NCBI GenBank assembly: GCA_965224105.1
Contig: CBDCYH010000001.1
Location: forward strand, 434,001 to 498,000
From: CBDCYH01 sp965224105
GTDB taxonomy: Bacteria; Bacteroidota; Rhodothermia; Rhodothermales; JABDKH01
DNA length: 64,000 nt
Direction of reading: 5' to 3'
The notes beneath the pieces are model-generated. The model searched no databases and had not been told where the DNA came from. It was given only the letters and a program-made list of their open reading frames with translations. Both the position numbers and the translations under genes were made by a program. Below, piece after piece: positions 27,401 through 34,693 of the stretch. The number at the start of each line of letters is the position of its first letter. The first letter of the stretch is position 1.

Positions 27401-28692
27401 CCTCTTCGGTGCTAGTCCCCATTGCCTACACAAACACGAAGGAATTTGGAGGACTCCGATCACCCGGAATTACCAACCTTGAAATGTTAGGCAACAGGTC
27501 GGAGAGTTTTGTATACGGTACGGTAAACGGTGGTCTTGTTCATTCCGTTGTAGACACAACCGCAATCGTTAATCCAGCCCCCTCGATTAGACATTATTAT
27601 GTCACGAGTGATTCTACTGCTCAAATTTACTGGGCGACTGCAGGACTTCCCGTCGACTCAACGACTGTCTACAGATCTCCGGACGGACAGGATTTCGATC
27701 CGATCCAAACAACAGCCGACTTTAATGCGAGTATAGTCGGACAGGTCACTTCGGAGGTTGCGGTTGCTGCGTGGAGGGGAGGGGCAATGTCGAGTCTGTC
27801 CAGACCAGTTAAACTGCAGCCGCATGTCCCTGCGCATTTTGTAGGAGCCAGGTCCGATGCGAATCACACCGAGCTGGAGTTTTCGGATGAGATGCAGGCC
27901 ACCGATTCAACCGCCTTCGCGATCGAATTTGCAGGATCCAGAGAAATTGTCTCGCCACTCTTCCGTGCCGGAGGTAGGCAGATCCTGCTTCCGATTCCAA
28001 TTGAGCGAACTGGTAATTCGTTTTTCGTTTCGTGGGAGAATCTGCTGGACAATCGTAACGGCGTAGTGGGCGACTCGAGGATCGGTCCCGTAGCTATTCC
28101 GTCACCAGGCAGCGGTTTTCATATTACCTCCTGGGAAAAAGTCGACGCGCAAACCATCCGGATCTACTTTTCACGGGATGTTGCTGCGGATGCGGGCCAG
28201 GATTTGTCACAATACTCGCTTGACCCACACGGTGCTGTTACATCCGTTGGAGTGGACCCGGAAAATGACAACGCCATTATTGTTTCCATGACGGATGTGG
28301 CAATAGAGCCAACAGGCTTAAACGTAACGTTGACGATCTCTGGCCTACATAGCAGGGACGGATTGCTACTGGATGAGAAGGGGAGTACAATTAGACTGGT
28401 TCAGTCCGCAATATCTGTCGAGAATGCGTATGTGTTTCCGAATCCCGTAGTGGTTTCCTCCCACGGTCCGCGACTCACCATTGCTTCGGTACCACTCGGT
28501 AGTGAAATTGCAATTATCAACGCTAATGGTGCGCTGGTCAAGAGCGTTGTACAGGAATCAAACATTGAGGCATTTCGCTGGGACCTGCGGGATTCAGATG
28601 GCCAGCCGGTTCCATCTGGACTGTATATTATCCGAATCAACAATGAGCATGAAGACGTATCAACCGTTGTGAAAGCAGTGATAATCCGCTAA
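24454..28692 (+). CDS. secreted subtilisin-like protease with integrin-type repeats and T9SS sorting domain
   Basis: 1412 residues. Parts in order: signal peptide (1-30, ending PAFAQ); an I9-like propeptide (about 30-115); an S8 catalytic domain with Asp159 (GLVDTGIYFDHPDL), His236 (DDGSGHGTTVAG), oxyanion Asn327 and Ser399 (SGSSISAPMVSGAAAL). A calcium-type Asp-rich insertion (DLNGNGIFDEADLNGIDDDG) lies between Asp and His. Later come FG-GAP/VCBS-type repeats (FDNDGLPEVVL, DTDSDGLTELL, DASGDGNYEIV, DLDGDGAQELVV) and a type A sorting domain (YVFPNPVVVSS to PSGLYIIRIN). It should cross the outer membrane by the type IX system and be surface-attached or released. Zero bases separate it from the next gene. 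Confidence 0.92.
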   Translation: MTPSRFRRIHCLSILGAILSGLLSVPAFAQVEIVVVADGERAANTQLYSAQARARFEAAGQSILSVEKSPLPDKQFPYTHVIVVPDSAAAKRVMADIKGKSGIANVQFNYSYVLDAFTQPMSSAARDPFADSLEHLVSINALDLNVPPQKNTPVVGLVDTGIYFDHPDLAANVFANPAEDLNGNGIFDEADLNGIDDDGNGYIDDVAGYDFVDRRTAEMGDYSDRDPDASDDGSGHGTTVAGVVAAVADNDIGIRGVAPLTKILPLRAFGTDGRGDDLDIAAAIVYAADSGVDVLNLSFGNNYFSPLMLTAIQYAQAAGVVVVASAGNLGGDDPHYPSDYDGVISVAWLNREGVQISSRGTHGAGLDLGAPGSQIFTTQMPQSVFNGSDEMYGRVSGSSISAPMVSGAAALIKGQYPDLGPEDIRTLIVQSATDIDEVGWDHRTGAGNLNVRDALALAAPAEVGVSVPAMDAGVTGDRVAIVGTVVHPSLLGFQLQYTIGTEDLDSADWINIGNLQTGQLIADTLALWNIGSLVDSVYTLRLTANVSDAADIEQRYRVYVDNTAPDIEIVSALPSLHHKGVGFTLDIISDDETTVTVTPDGRPSLVSDRVSRRHGIHWEGSPLATLTQIDVNIVVTNRSGLATTIDTTVPLLLERLQEGLLLTDAMWPNSGYILPASTDFDNDGLPEVVLNQFQDGTVGDTLFFLEFDGQALRPASFLIANVIPRDIGDTDSDGLTELLTQVGAATIIFEQSDATSFPNDPILVDTTGLSDPLDPEAVWGTQLVNLDDDPDDELLSHNGRQFRIHDLQDSQLVLQAVLANPTSTSGSEVNENLFGQPKAVVLDINQNGNINILVGDTDGDLILYERTSGSSFEVIWTHETNRYDAGDRFTVLDASGDGNYEIVTYTHNWLNVTTERIREPDYATVTVFTVPVGGSPNQLQQFSLPGEINNNGTFSSGDLDGDGAQELVVANAPDLFVMDWDPASSVLVPIAYTNTKEFGGLRSPGITNLEMLGNRSESFVYGTVNGGLVHSVVDTTAIVNPAPSIRHYYVTSDSTAQIYWATAGLPVDSTTVYRSPDGQDFDPIQTTADFNASIVGQVTSEVAVAAWRGGAMSSLSRPVKLQPHVPAHFVGARSDANHTELEFSDEMQATDSTAFAIEFAGSREIVSPLFRAGGRQILLPIPIERTGNSFFVSWENLLDNRNGVVGDSRIGPVAIPSPGSGFHITSWEKVDAQTIRIYFSRDVAADAGQDLSQYSLDPHGAVTSVGVDPENDNAIIVSMTDVAIEPTGLNVTLTISGLHSRDGLLLDEKGSTIRLVQSAISVENAYVFPNPVVVSSHGPRLTIASVPLGSEIAIINANGALVKSVVQESNIEAFRWDLRDSDGQPVPSGLYIIRINNEHEDVSTVVKAVIIR

Positions 28693-29097
28693 ATGGATCC
28701 AAGCACACTCAAAATTGTCTCTCCGAGTTCGCTCGAGAACCTGGACTCGATTGTCGACCAATCGCGGGAGTTCTTGTTGGAGCAGCTTGGCGAAACGGAT
28801 GTGTCGCATAGTGCGCTATTGCTAATATCAGAGGCTGTAGCGAACGGAATGGAGCATGGCAATAACAACGATCCAACAAAAACGGTCGAGATACGTCTGG
28901 TAGTTCTTGCAGACAAAGTCAGTGTAGAGGTTGAAGACGAAGGGACTGGGTTCGATCGCGAATCGGTAGTTGATCCGCTGCTCGACGAAAACTTGCTTGC
29001 TACCGGTGGTCGCGGATTGTTTTTGATAGAATCGCTCGCCACAAACGTCGAGTACCTCAACGGCGGCCAGTGCGTCCGATTTGAGCTCGAGCGATAG
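28693..29097 (+). CDS. RsbW-like anti-sigma / serine kinase ATPase
   Basis: 134 residues of the HATPase_c_2 family. Motifs are ALLLISEAVANGMEHGNNND (N-box with ENA/ANA-type Asn and HGN), DEGTGFDRESV (G1, DxGxGF) and TGGRGLFLIESLATNVEY (G2). The family phosphorylates anti-anti-sigma proteins or holds sigma factors in partner-switching systems. No STAS partner, PP2C phosphatase or sigma factor is encoded in the window, so the partner is elsewhere. It directly follows the subtilase stop; its 3' end may overlap the next gene if a TTG at 29081 is used. Confidence 0.85.
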   Translation: MDPSTLKIVSPSSLENLDSIVDQSREFLLEQLGETDVSHSALLLISEAVANGMEHGNNNDPTKTVEIRLVVLADKVSVEVEDEGTGFDRESVVDPLLDENLLATGGRGLFLIESLATNVEYLNGGQCVRFELER

Positions 29098-29104
29098 TGG
29101 CGTC

Positions 29105-30940
29105 GTGACACGTGCAGAAAGACTACCACAGATACTTCTCCTGGTTTTAGTCGTCACGTGCGCTGCGGCCGCCAATCTTCCAGAGTACAGGCTTCTATTT
29201 GTTCTAACCACAATCACAGCTGTTGGAACACTTTACCTTTGTTCGCTAAGCTATTGGCCTACAAAGTGGCAGCTAATCGCGGGAGCGGTCGTGCTTCGAC
29301 TCTTGTTCCTTCCTCTCGGGCCCTCACTCTCCGACGATTCCTTCCGGTACCTCTGGGACGGAGCAGTTACTCTTGACGGTAAATCTCCTTATGAAGCTAC
29401 TCCTGCCGGGAATGAGGGTATAAACGACGAAACGCTGCAGGTGCTCTTGGATGAGATGAACTCGCGAGACTTCTACTCTGTCTACCCGCCCACATCCCAA
29501 ATTGTTTTTGCAGGATCTGTAGGCCTGGCACGCGGCCTTTTCGGTGACAGTTGGAAGGCATCGTACTACACGCTAAAGGTATTTCTAATTCTTCTAGATC
29601 TGGCGGCCATCGCCATTTTACTCGGGTTGGCCAGACCGCGGTTTGTCATGCTGTATGCTTGGAACCCGGTAGTTGCCATCGAGACAGCGGGACAACCACA
29701 CACTGAAACAATCCTTGTACTACTTCTGGTCGGCTTGCTCTGGCTTGTCAGATCGGATCGCAAAGTAGGAGGGAGGGGGGCGCTCCTTGCAGCAGCAACG
29801 TGGACAAAACTCTATCCCATCTTGTTTTTACCCTTATGGTGGAAACGAATTAACGTCCGGTTTGCAATGGAGTTTATTTTTTGCACACTCTTGCTGTGGA
29901 TTCCATTCTATGCGGCCGGAATCTTCTCAAACATCGCCGAATCGCTTCGGCTTTACACCGGGTACTACGAGTTCAACGCTGGACTATACTATCTCCTCAA
30001 GCAGTTCGGTTGGATGTTGTTTCATTCAGACGTAAGCAAGCAGCTCGGGCCTCTACTGCAGCTTGTATTTCTGATTTCGCTTCCCGCAATCTGGTGGAAG
30101 GCCCATAGATCTAAGTGGCGCTTCGCCGACGGTATGGTAATGATCATTACAGTATATCTCGTCTTGGCGACAACAGTGCATCCCTGGTATTTGCTTCCCA
30201 TCCTTGCTCTACTTCCATTAACAAGCCCATCCTTTCCGAAACACGCCTACTTATGGTTAACTACATTCTCGGTCGGCACGTATTTACTATACGTTGAGCA
30301 ATCATACTTTCTTTGGGTCGTCGTCGCATGGGCTGGTTTTGTCGGACTGGTGTTACTTGAAAACAAGCGGGTTAATAGAGCACTACTCAAAAAGAGATCA
30401 AAGCAGAAGGCTGATCGATTAATCAATCACCTGCCTGTTAGAGAAAACGCAAAGCTCCTGGATATCGGCTGCGCAGAAGGATTCGTTGGTCAAGAAATTG
30501 CCATGAGATTAGAGATCCATGTTGAGCTCGTTGATGTTATCGACATGAATCAAACATCGCTCCCTCACAAAACATATGCGGGGGATGTACTGCCATTCGA
30601 CGACGAAGCCTTTACTGACAGCTTGTTATACTTCGTACTGCATCACTCCCAAAACCCACGCAACGTCCTAGCGGAGGCTGCCCGCGTATCGTCGGATCAA
30701 ATCCTTGTTGTCGAATCGGTCTACGAATCAATATGGGATCGATGGGTTTTGCGCGCAATAGACACCGTGGCAAATCGAGTTCGCTCGTTTGGGCTAATGA
30801 CGAATCAGGAAGAGTACCTGAATCATAAAACCGTCGAAGAGTGGGAAGCTATTTTCCGGGAAATGGAAGGATCGAGAGTCGAAATTGAGACCTGGGGGCG
30901 TTTTCCTCACAAGCAAATGATGGCCAAAATCCAACTTTGA
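29105..30940 (+). CDS. membrane GT-C glycosyltransferase fused to SAM methyltransferase
   Basis: About 611 residues from the GTG at 29105; a TTG at 29081 overlapping the previous gene is an alternative. Residues 1-434 are a multi-spanning GT-C-like mannosyltransferase (PigM/GT87-like). Its first long loop carries LSDDSFRYLWDGAVTLDGKS, the acidic motif typical of polyprenol-phosphate-sugar users, then YSVYPPTSQIVF. Residues 435-611 are a class I methyltransferase: KLLDIGCAEGFVGQ (SAM motif I), VELVDVID, GDVLPFDDEAFTDSLLYFVLHH and NVLAEAARV. I know these as separate proteins, so one chain suggests addition and methylation of a sugar on a lipid carrier (inference). No sequence break is visible between the halves. 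Confidence 0.8.
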   Translation: MTRAERLPQILLLVLVVTCAAAANLPEYRLLFVLTTITAVGTLYLCSLSYWPTKWQLIAGAVVLRLLFLPLGPSLSDDSFRYLWDGAVTLDGKSPYEATPAGNEGINDETLQVLLDEMNSRDFYSVYPPTSQIVFAGSVGLARGLFGDSWKASYYTLKVFLILLDLAAIAILLGLARPRFVMLYAWNPVVAIETAGQPHTETILVLLLVGLLWLVRSDRKVGGRGALLAAATWTKLYPILFLPLWWKRINVRFAMEFIFCTLLLWIPFYAAGIFSNIAESLRLYTGYYEFNAGLYYLLKQFGWMLFHSDVSKQLGPLLQLVFLISLPAIWWKAHRSKWRFADGMVMIITVYLVLATTVHPWYLLPILALLPLTSPSFPKHAYLWLTTFSVGTYLLYVEQSYFLWVVVAWAGFVGLVLLENKRVNRALLKKRSKQKADRLINHLPVRENAKLLDIGCAEGFVGQEIAMRLEIHVELVDVIDMNQTSLPHKTYAGDVLPFDDEAFTDSLLYFVLHHSQNPRNVLAEAARVSSDQILVVESVYESIWDRWVLRAIDTVANRVRSFGLMTNQEEYLNHKTVEEWEAIFREMEGSRVEIETWGRFPHKQMMAKIQL

Positions 30941-30949
30941 GGCGATTGC

Positions 30950-31924
30950 CTAGATAACGGGGGAGTCTCGGCCAATAGCGAGGTAATCGTCAGCGAATTG
31001 GTGATCGGGGGCGATCCAGGAGGCGTCCGGATACTGCCGGAACCACGTAACCTGTCGCTTTGCGTATCGACGGGTGTTCCGCTTAATCAGTCGAATCATC
31101 TCCGATCTGTCGTACAGGCGATCCAGGAAACCGAAAACCTCACGATAACCGATCGTTCTCAGAGAGGAGGTACCAAGATCCCAACCTGCTGCTTTCAAAT
31201 GAGCTACTTCTTCGACAAGTCCGCTCGCTAACATCTGATCTACCCGCGCATTGATGCGACGGTACAGGTCGCTCCTGTCCCTTTGCATCACGTACAGATG
31301 GTACTTGAATTTTGGTTTGGCCCGATTGTTTTCAAAGAAGTAGGAGATCGGGCGTCCTGTGTCGTGAAAGACTTCGAGACCGCGTAGAATCCGTTGCGAT
31401 TTTGTTTTGTCGAGCGTCCGGGCATATGCTGCATCGACCTGCTGCAGCTCCTCAAAAAGAGCGTCCAGGCCTTCGCCTTTCAATCGACTTGCCATTTGAG
31501 CACGCGTAGTCTCTCTGACTGTTGGAATGTTGGCGAGGCCTCGTATCAAGGCGTGCAGATACAATGTCGACCCGCCGACAATTAAGGGGATTTTGTCCCT
31601 CGAGATAATATCAGAAATTCGATCCTCTGCAGACTCTGCAAACATCCCGGCTGTGTTATGTTCGCCCAGATCCAACTCGTTGATAAAGTGGTGTGGTACC
31701 GTTCGTTGCTCCAGCGCGCTAGGTTTGGCAGTCCCGGCGTTTAGCTGTCTATAGATTTGACGGCTGTCGCAAGAAACGATTTCAGCATCCAACTGCTTTG
31801 CAGCCGATATGCTTTGTGCCGTTTTACCAACGCAGGTTGGGCCAACAAGAACCGGTATCCGAAAAGTATCGTTCAAAGAGGATGAACGCAGAGTTGTGCC
31901 TGAAGTACGAGCACCAAGGTACAA
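30950..31924 (-). CDS. miaA: tRNA dimethylallyltransferase
   Basis: MiaA adds a dimethylallyl group to A37 of tRNAs reading codons that begin with U. It has the P-loop VGPTCVGKTAQS, DSRQIYRQLNAGTAKPS (with the DSxQ motif), PHHFINELDLGE, IIVGGSTLYLHALIRGL and the insertion domain. The start is a TTG at 31924 giving 324 residues; a TTG at 31876 just before LNDTFRIPVLVGPT would give the more usual 308. The 3' end converges on the GT/methyltransferase gene with 9 bp between. Confidence 0.92.
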   Translation of the reverse strand: MYLGARTSGTTLRSSSLNDTFRIPVLVGPTCVGKTAQSISAAKQLDAEIVSCDSRQIYRQLNAGTAKPSALEQRTVPHHFINELDLGEHNTAGMFAESAEDRISDIISRDKIPLIVGGSTLYLHALIRGLANIPTVRETTRAQMASRLKGEGLDALFEELQQVDAAYARTLDKTKSQRILRGLEVFHDTGRPISYFFENNRAKPKFKYHLYVMQRDRSDLYRRINARVDQMLASGLVEEVAHLKAAGWDLGTSSLRTIGYREVFGFLDRLYDRSEMIRLIKRNTRRYAKRQVTWFRQYPDASWIAPDHQFADDYLAIGRDSPVI

Positions 31925-31967
31925 ATGTACACTAACAATTTGTGCTGACTAAGAACGGAATGGAAGA

Positions 31968-32309
31968 TTAGTACGTTGGAACCGTAGCGTCAATTTCGCG
32001 GCTCCAAGCCAAAATCCCGCCTGCAACGTTTACTGCATTAGGATACCCGGACTTGATTAAGAAACGAGTCATCCGTGCAGACCGTCCGCCCGACCTGCAG
32101 AGGACAGCGATCTCCGTGGATTTGTCCTCTGGTAATTCATCCATACGTGCAGGGAGCTCCGGCATGGGAATGTTCTCACCACCGATATTGCAAAATGCGA
32201 ATTCGTCGTTCATCCGAACATCCAGAAGTAGGAAATTGTCGGAGGTTCCTGCTTCGAGTAGATCTTTAAGTTGCGACACGGAAATCGCTGGGATGGGTTT
32301 GCTGAACAC
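31968..32309 (-). CDS. single-domain rhodanese-like protein
   Basis: 113 residues, one rhodanese domain with the catalytic Cys in VLCRSGGRSARM and the opening LLLDVRMNDEFAFCNIGGENIPM. Such small proteins (GlpE/PspE type) carry sulfane sulfur for thio-transfer, for example to tRNA or molybdopterin. No signal peptide, so cytoplasmic. It lies upstream of miaA on the same strand, 43 bp away, and is divergent from the recombinase gene across the dif-like region. Confidence 0.88.
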   Translation of the reverse strand: MFSKPIPAISVSQLKDLLEAGTSDNFLLLDVRMNDEFAFCNIGGENIPMPELPARMDELPEDKSTEIAVLCRSGGRSARMTRFLIKSGYPNAVNVAGGILAWSREIDATVPTY

Positions 32310-32460
32310 GGGACCTTTGGAATACAGTTGTTTTGGATTGAAAGCGATTGACTGCAGCAGTACTCACTGAACGAGCGGCGGTTCTACTTTGGTCAACTCG
32401 GCGACACGATCAGCCTGCGCCAAAGGTTGGTTGCTCTCGACGCGTTGTTTATCTGACAAG

Positions 32461-32476
32461 CATCGGTTAACCGGTG
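32461..32476. repeat. short palindrome near the dif-like site
   Basis: CATCGGTT followed directly by AACCGGTG is a near-perfect 16-bp palindrome (one mismatch, tolerable as G-T in RNA), 27 bp left of the dif-like site. It may be a regulator site for the divergent promoters or chance. Confidence 0.35.
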
Positions 32477-32503
32477 AGTTGAAACTATGCACAAAGGCTG
32501 CTA

Positions 32504-32531
32504 ACTTGTGATAACTAATCTTATCACAAGT
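32504..32531. other. dif: dif-like Xer recombination site (11-6-11 palindrome)
   Basis: Left arm ACTTGTGATAA (32504-32514), spacer CTAATC, right arm TTATCACAAGT (32521-32531). The arms are perfect reverse complements and the symmetry ends exactly at 11 bp. dif sites have 11-bp arms around 6 bp, with inner ends close to ATAA and TTAT. Against the B. subtilis dif as I recall it (arms ACTTCCTAGAA and TTATGTAAACT), each arm agrees at 7 of 11 positions. It overlaps a GTG sometimes taken as the recombinase start. The gene-direction and GC-skew switch at this point supports the call. It is not a CRP site, since the TGTGA and TCACA halves are 12 bp apart. Confidence 0.7.
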
Positions 32532-32555
32532 AGTAAATCCGCCTCAAAAGAGCTC

Positions 32556-33515
32556 ATGAGCGAACTAGCAAAAATAGCCAGCCCTGGTAGCATTTCGATC
32601 TCTTCGCCGACGGTCAACTTACTGCCAGCGTTCCTGCATCGTTTCGACCGTGCTCAGACCAGACGTGCCTATGCAAACGATTTAACCAGCTTTTTTGAAA
32701 CCGACTTGATTGATGCTGCTATGGCATCATCCATCACCTTCATGCACGTAAATGAGCATATAGCGTCATTGGAAACATCGGGAGCGAAAACTTCAACGAT
32801 CAAGCGTCGTTTGTCCGCCCTCAGAGGCTTCTTTTCCTGGCTGGAAGCTCTGGAGATCATACAACGCAATCCAACCAAGAAAGAGCTGCTCAGACGCATC
32901 AGGAGTAGCGATTCCCGTAGTAAGCCTTTTGTCTTTCTCTCACAAACGCAAGTAAGCGCTCTGGTCAGGGCCTCGGCATACTCCAAAATAGCAGCAGTCA
33001 GAAACCGGGCACTCATCCTAACAATGGTTAACTGCGTTCTACGACGTTCGGAAGCGGCTGCTATGGATTTTGAACACATTAGACCGCTTGGCAAGTATTG
33101 GATTTTAGATCTCCCACTTGCCAAAGGTGGATCGGATCAATACGTCAAGATTCCCGACCACGTGGTCTCGGAAATTGATGATGTAAAATCAGAATATGGA
33201 TACTCGTCAGGACCAATCTGGCGTTCGCTGAGCAATAACGCAAGAGGTAAACGGTTGTCTACCAATACTATATATAATATTGTTCGAGCATCCGCTATGC
33301 ATGCTGGATTGGAACTCGACATCGGCGCCCACACCCTGCGACATACCGGATGCACTCTCGCCATCGAAAACGGTGCGACGATCCAGCAGGTGAAAGAGCA
33401 CGCCCGTCACAAGAATGTAGAGACGACGATGACATACATCCACCAGCGCGACAAACTTCGCGACAGCGCTGCAGATTTCATCGCGATCAAAGGAGAAGAA
33501 CCGCCTTCGGATTAG
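32556..33515 (+). CDS. Xer-type tyrosine recombinase
   Basis: Start chosen at the ATG at 32556 (319 residues), preceded by AAAAGAG; a GTG at 32508 lies inside the dif-like palindrome. The N-terminal SAM-like core-binding domain (FLHRFDRAQTRRAYANDLTSFF) precedes the catalytic domain with all residues: Arg163 (VLRRSEA), Lys190 (LAKGGSD), His259 and Arg262 (HTLRHTG), His285 (ARHKN) and Tyr294 (TTMTYIHQ). Length and motifs fit XerC/XerD/XerS rather than a phage integrase; no attachment repeats or cargo genes are near. The location beside a symmetric dif-like site suggests it resolves chromosome dimers. The end overlaps the convergent ABC gene by 4 bp. Confidence 0.88.
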   Translation: MSELAKIASPGSISISSPTVNLLPAFLHRFDRAQTRRAYANDLTSFFETDLIDAAMASSITFMHVNEHIASLETSGAKTSTIKRRLSALRGFFSWLEALEIIQRNPTKKELLRRIRSSDSRSKPFVFLSQTQVSALVRASAYSKIAAVRNRALILTMVNCVLRRSEAAAMDFEHIRPLGKYWILDLPLAKGGSDQYVKIPDHVVSEIDDVKSEYGYSSGPIWRSLSNNARGKRLSTNTIYNIVRASAMHAGLELDIGAHTLRHTGCTLAIENGATIQQVKEHARHKNVETTMTYIHQRDKLRDSAADFIAIKGEEPPSD

Positions 33516-34591
33516 GCGGCTTCCGTCGCGACGGCCTCTCCCGTTGCAAAAAAGTGCATTGCCTTCGGGTCCAGCGAAATTCCAATTTCCGACCCAGGTT
33601 CAGGCAGCTGATTCGCTGGCACGCGACCGACAATTGCAAACCCGTGTAGAGTAGCGTAAACAACGGTTTCGTTGCCCATTGGCTCTATTACGTCCACAGT
33701 TGCTCTTGCCGGGCTGGTCATATCAATGGAGACGTCTTCGGGCCGGATCCCAAGAGCAAGAGGAATCCCCCGCGGCTCGTGGGACGCCAGGCCGCTTACA
33801 GGAATTGCCGTCTGCGAGCCCTCGACGACGAACGCGGATCCATCGTCAAGAATATGACCATCGATAAAGTTCATGGAAGGACTGCCAATAAACCCAGCGA
33901 CGAATTTGTTCGCGGGCGAATTGTACAACTCCAGCGGCGGTGCAACCTGTTGAATGTGCCCATCCTTCATTACAACAATGCGATCACCCATTGTCATGGC
34001 TTCGACCTGGTCGTGTGTAACGTACACCATCGTTGCGTTTAACCTGCGATGCAGCTTCGAAATCTCCGTCCTCATCTGGACTCGAAGTTTGGCATCCAGA
34101 TTTGACAATGGCTCATCAAAAAGAAACACGCTTGGCTTCCGGACTATCGCGCGTCCTACTGCAACACGCTGTCTCTGTCCACCTGACAACGCGCCGGGTT
34201 TTCTGTCCAGGACTTTCTCAATGCCAAGAATTCCAGCGGCCTCCTCTACCCTGCTCTTAATCTCCCCTTTCGGATATTTTCTCAACTTCAGGCCGAACGC
34301 CATATTGTCGAACACCGTCATGTGCGGATACAACGCGTAGTTCTGAAACACCATTGCGATGTCGCGGTCCTTGGGAGGAATGTCATTTACCCTATTCCCA
34401 TCGAGGAGAAGATCCCCACTCGTTATTGCTTCGAGACCAGCAATCATGCGGAGGGTAGTACTTTTCCCGCATCCTGACGGCCCTACAAGCACGACAAACT
34501 CGCCGTCCTCGATGTCGAAGCTGGCGTCATGAACAGCAACAAATCCGTTCTCATACACCTTGCGAATTGAATCCAGTTTCACACTTGCCAT
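33512..34591 (-). CDS. ABC transporter ATP-binding protein, UgpC/MalK type
   Basis: 359 residues. The ATPase has GPSGCGKST (Walker A), LSGGQRQRVAVGRA (signature) and FLFDEPLSNLDAKLR (Walker B with D-loop), followed by a C-terminal TOBE regulatory domain from about residue 235 (GIRPEDVSIDM). This subtype energises sugar, glycerol-phosphate and oligosaccharide importers, and one ATPase often serves several permeases. No permease or binding protein is nearby, so it is an orphan, possibly shared subunit. The next gene upstream, purC, runs the other way. Confidence 0.92.
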   Translation of the reverse strand: MASVKLDSIRKVYENGFVAVHDASFDIEDGEFVVLVGPSGCGKSTTLRMIAGLEAITSGDLLLDGNRVNDIPPKDRDIAMVFQNYALYPHMTVFDNMAFGLKLRKYPKGEIKSRVEEAAGILGIEKVLDRKPGALSGGQRQRVAVGRAIVRKPSVFLFDEPLSNLDAKLRVQMRTEISKLHRRLNATMVYVTHDQVEAMTMGDRIVVMKDGHIQQVAPPLELYNSPANKFVAGFIGSPSMNFIDGHILDDGSAFVVEGSQTAIPVSGLASHEPRGIPLALGIRPEDVSIDMTSPARATVDVIEPMGNETVVYATLHGFAIVGRVPANQLPEPGSEIGISLDPKAMHFFATGEAVATEAA

Positions 34592-34693
34592 AGCCGCCTG
34601 TTCTTAAATTTTGTTGGGTCTACCAATATATTGAACTATTGGAACTCCCTAAGCAATTGATTGCCCCTCTTGCACGCCAAAAACACGTTTGTA

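Noticed and set aside
32505..32530. CRP/FNR-type operator reading of the palindrome
   Set aside because: TGTGA and TCACA halves are 12 bp apart, not the 6 bp of a CRP site; the 11-6-11 dif geometry fits better.
32556..33515. Phage or genomic-island integrase
   Set aside because: No flanking direct repeats, no tRNA target, no cargo genes and no composition change; neighbours are housekeeping genes.
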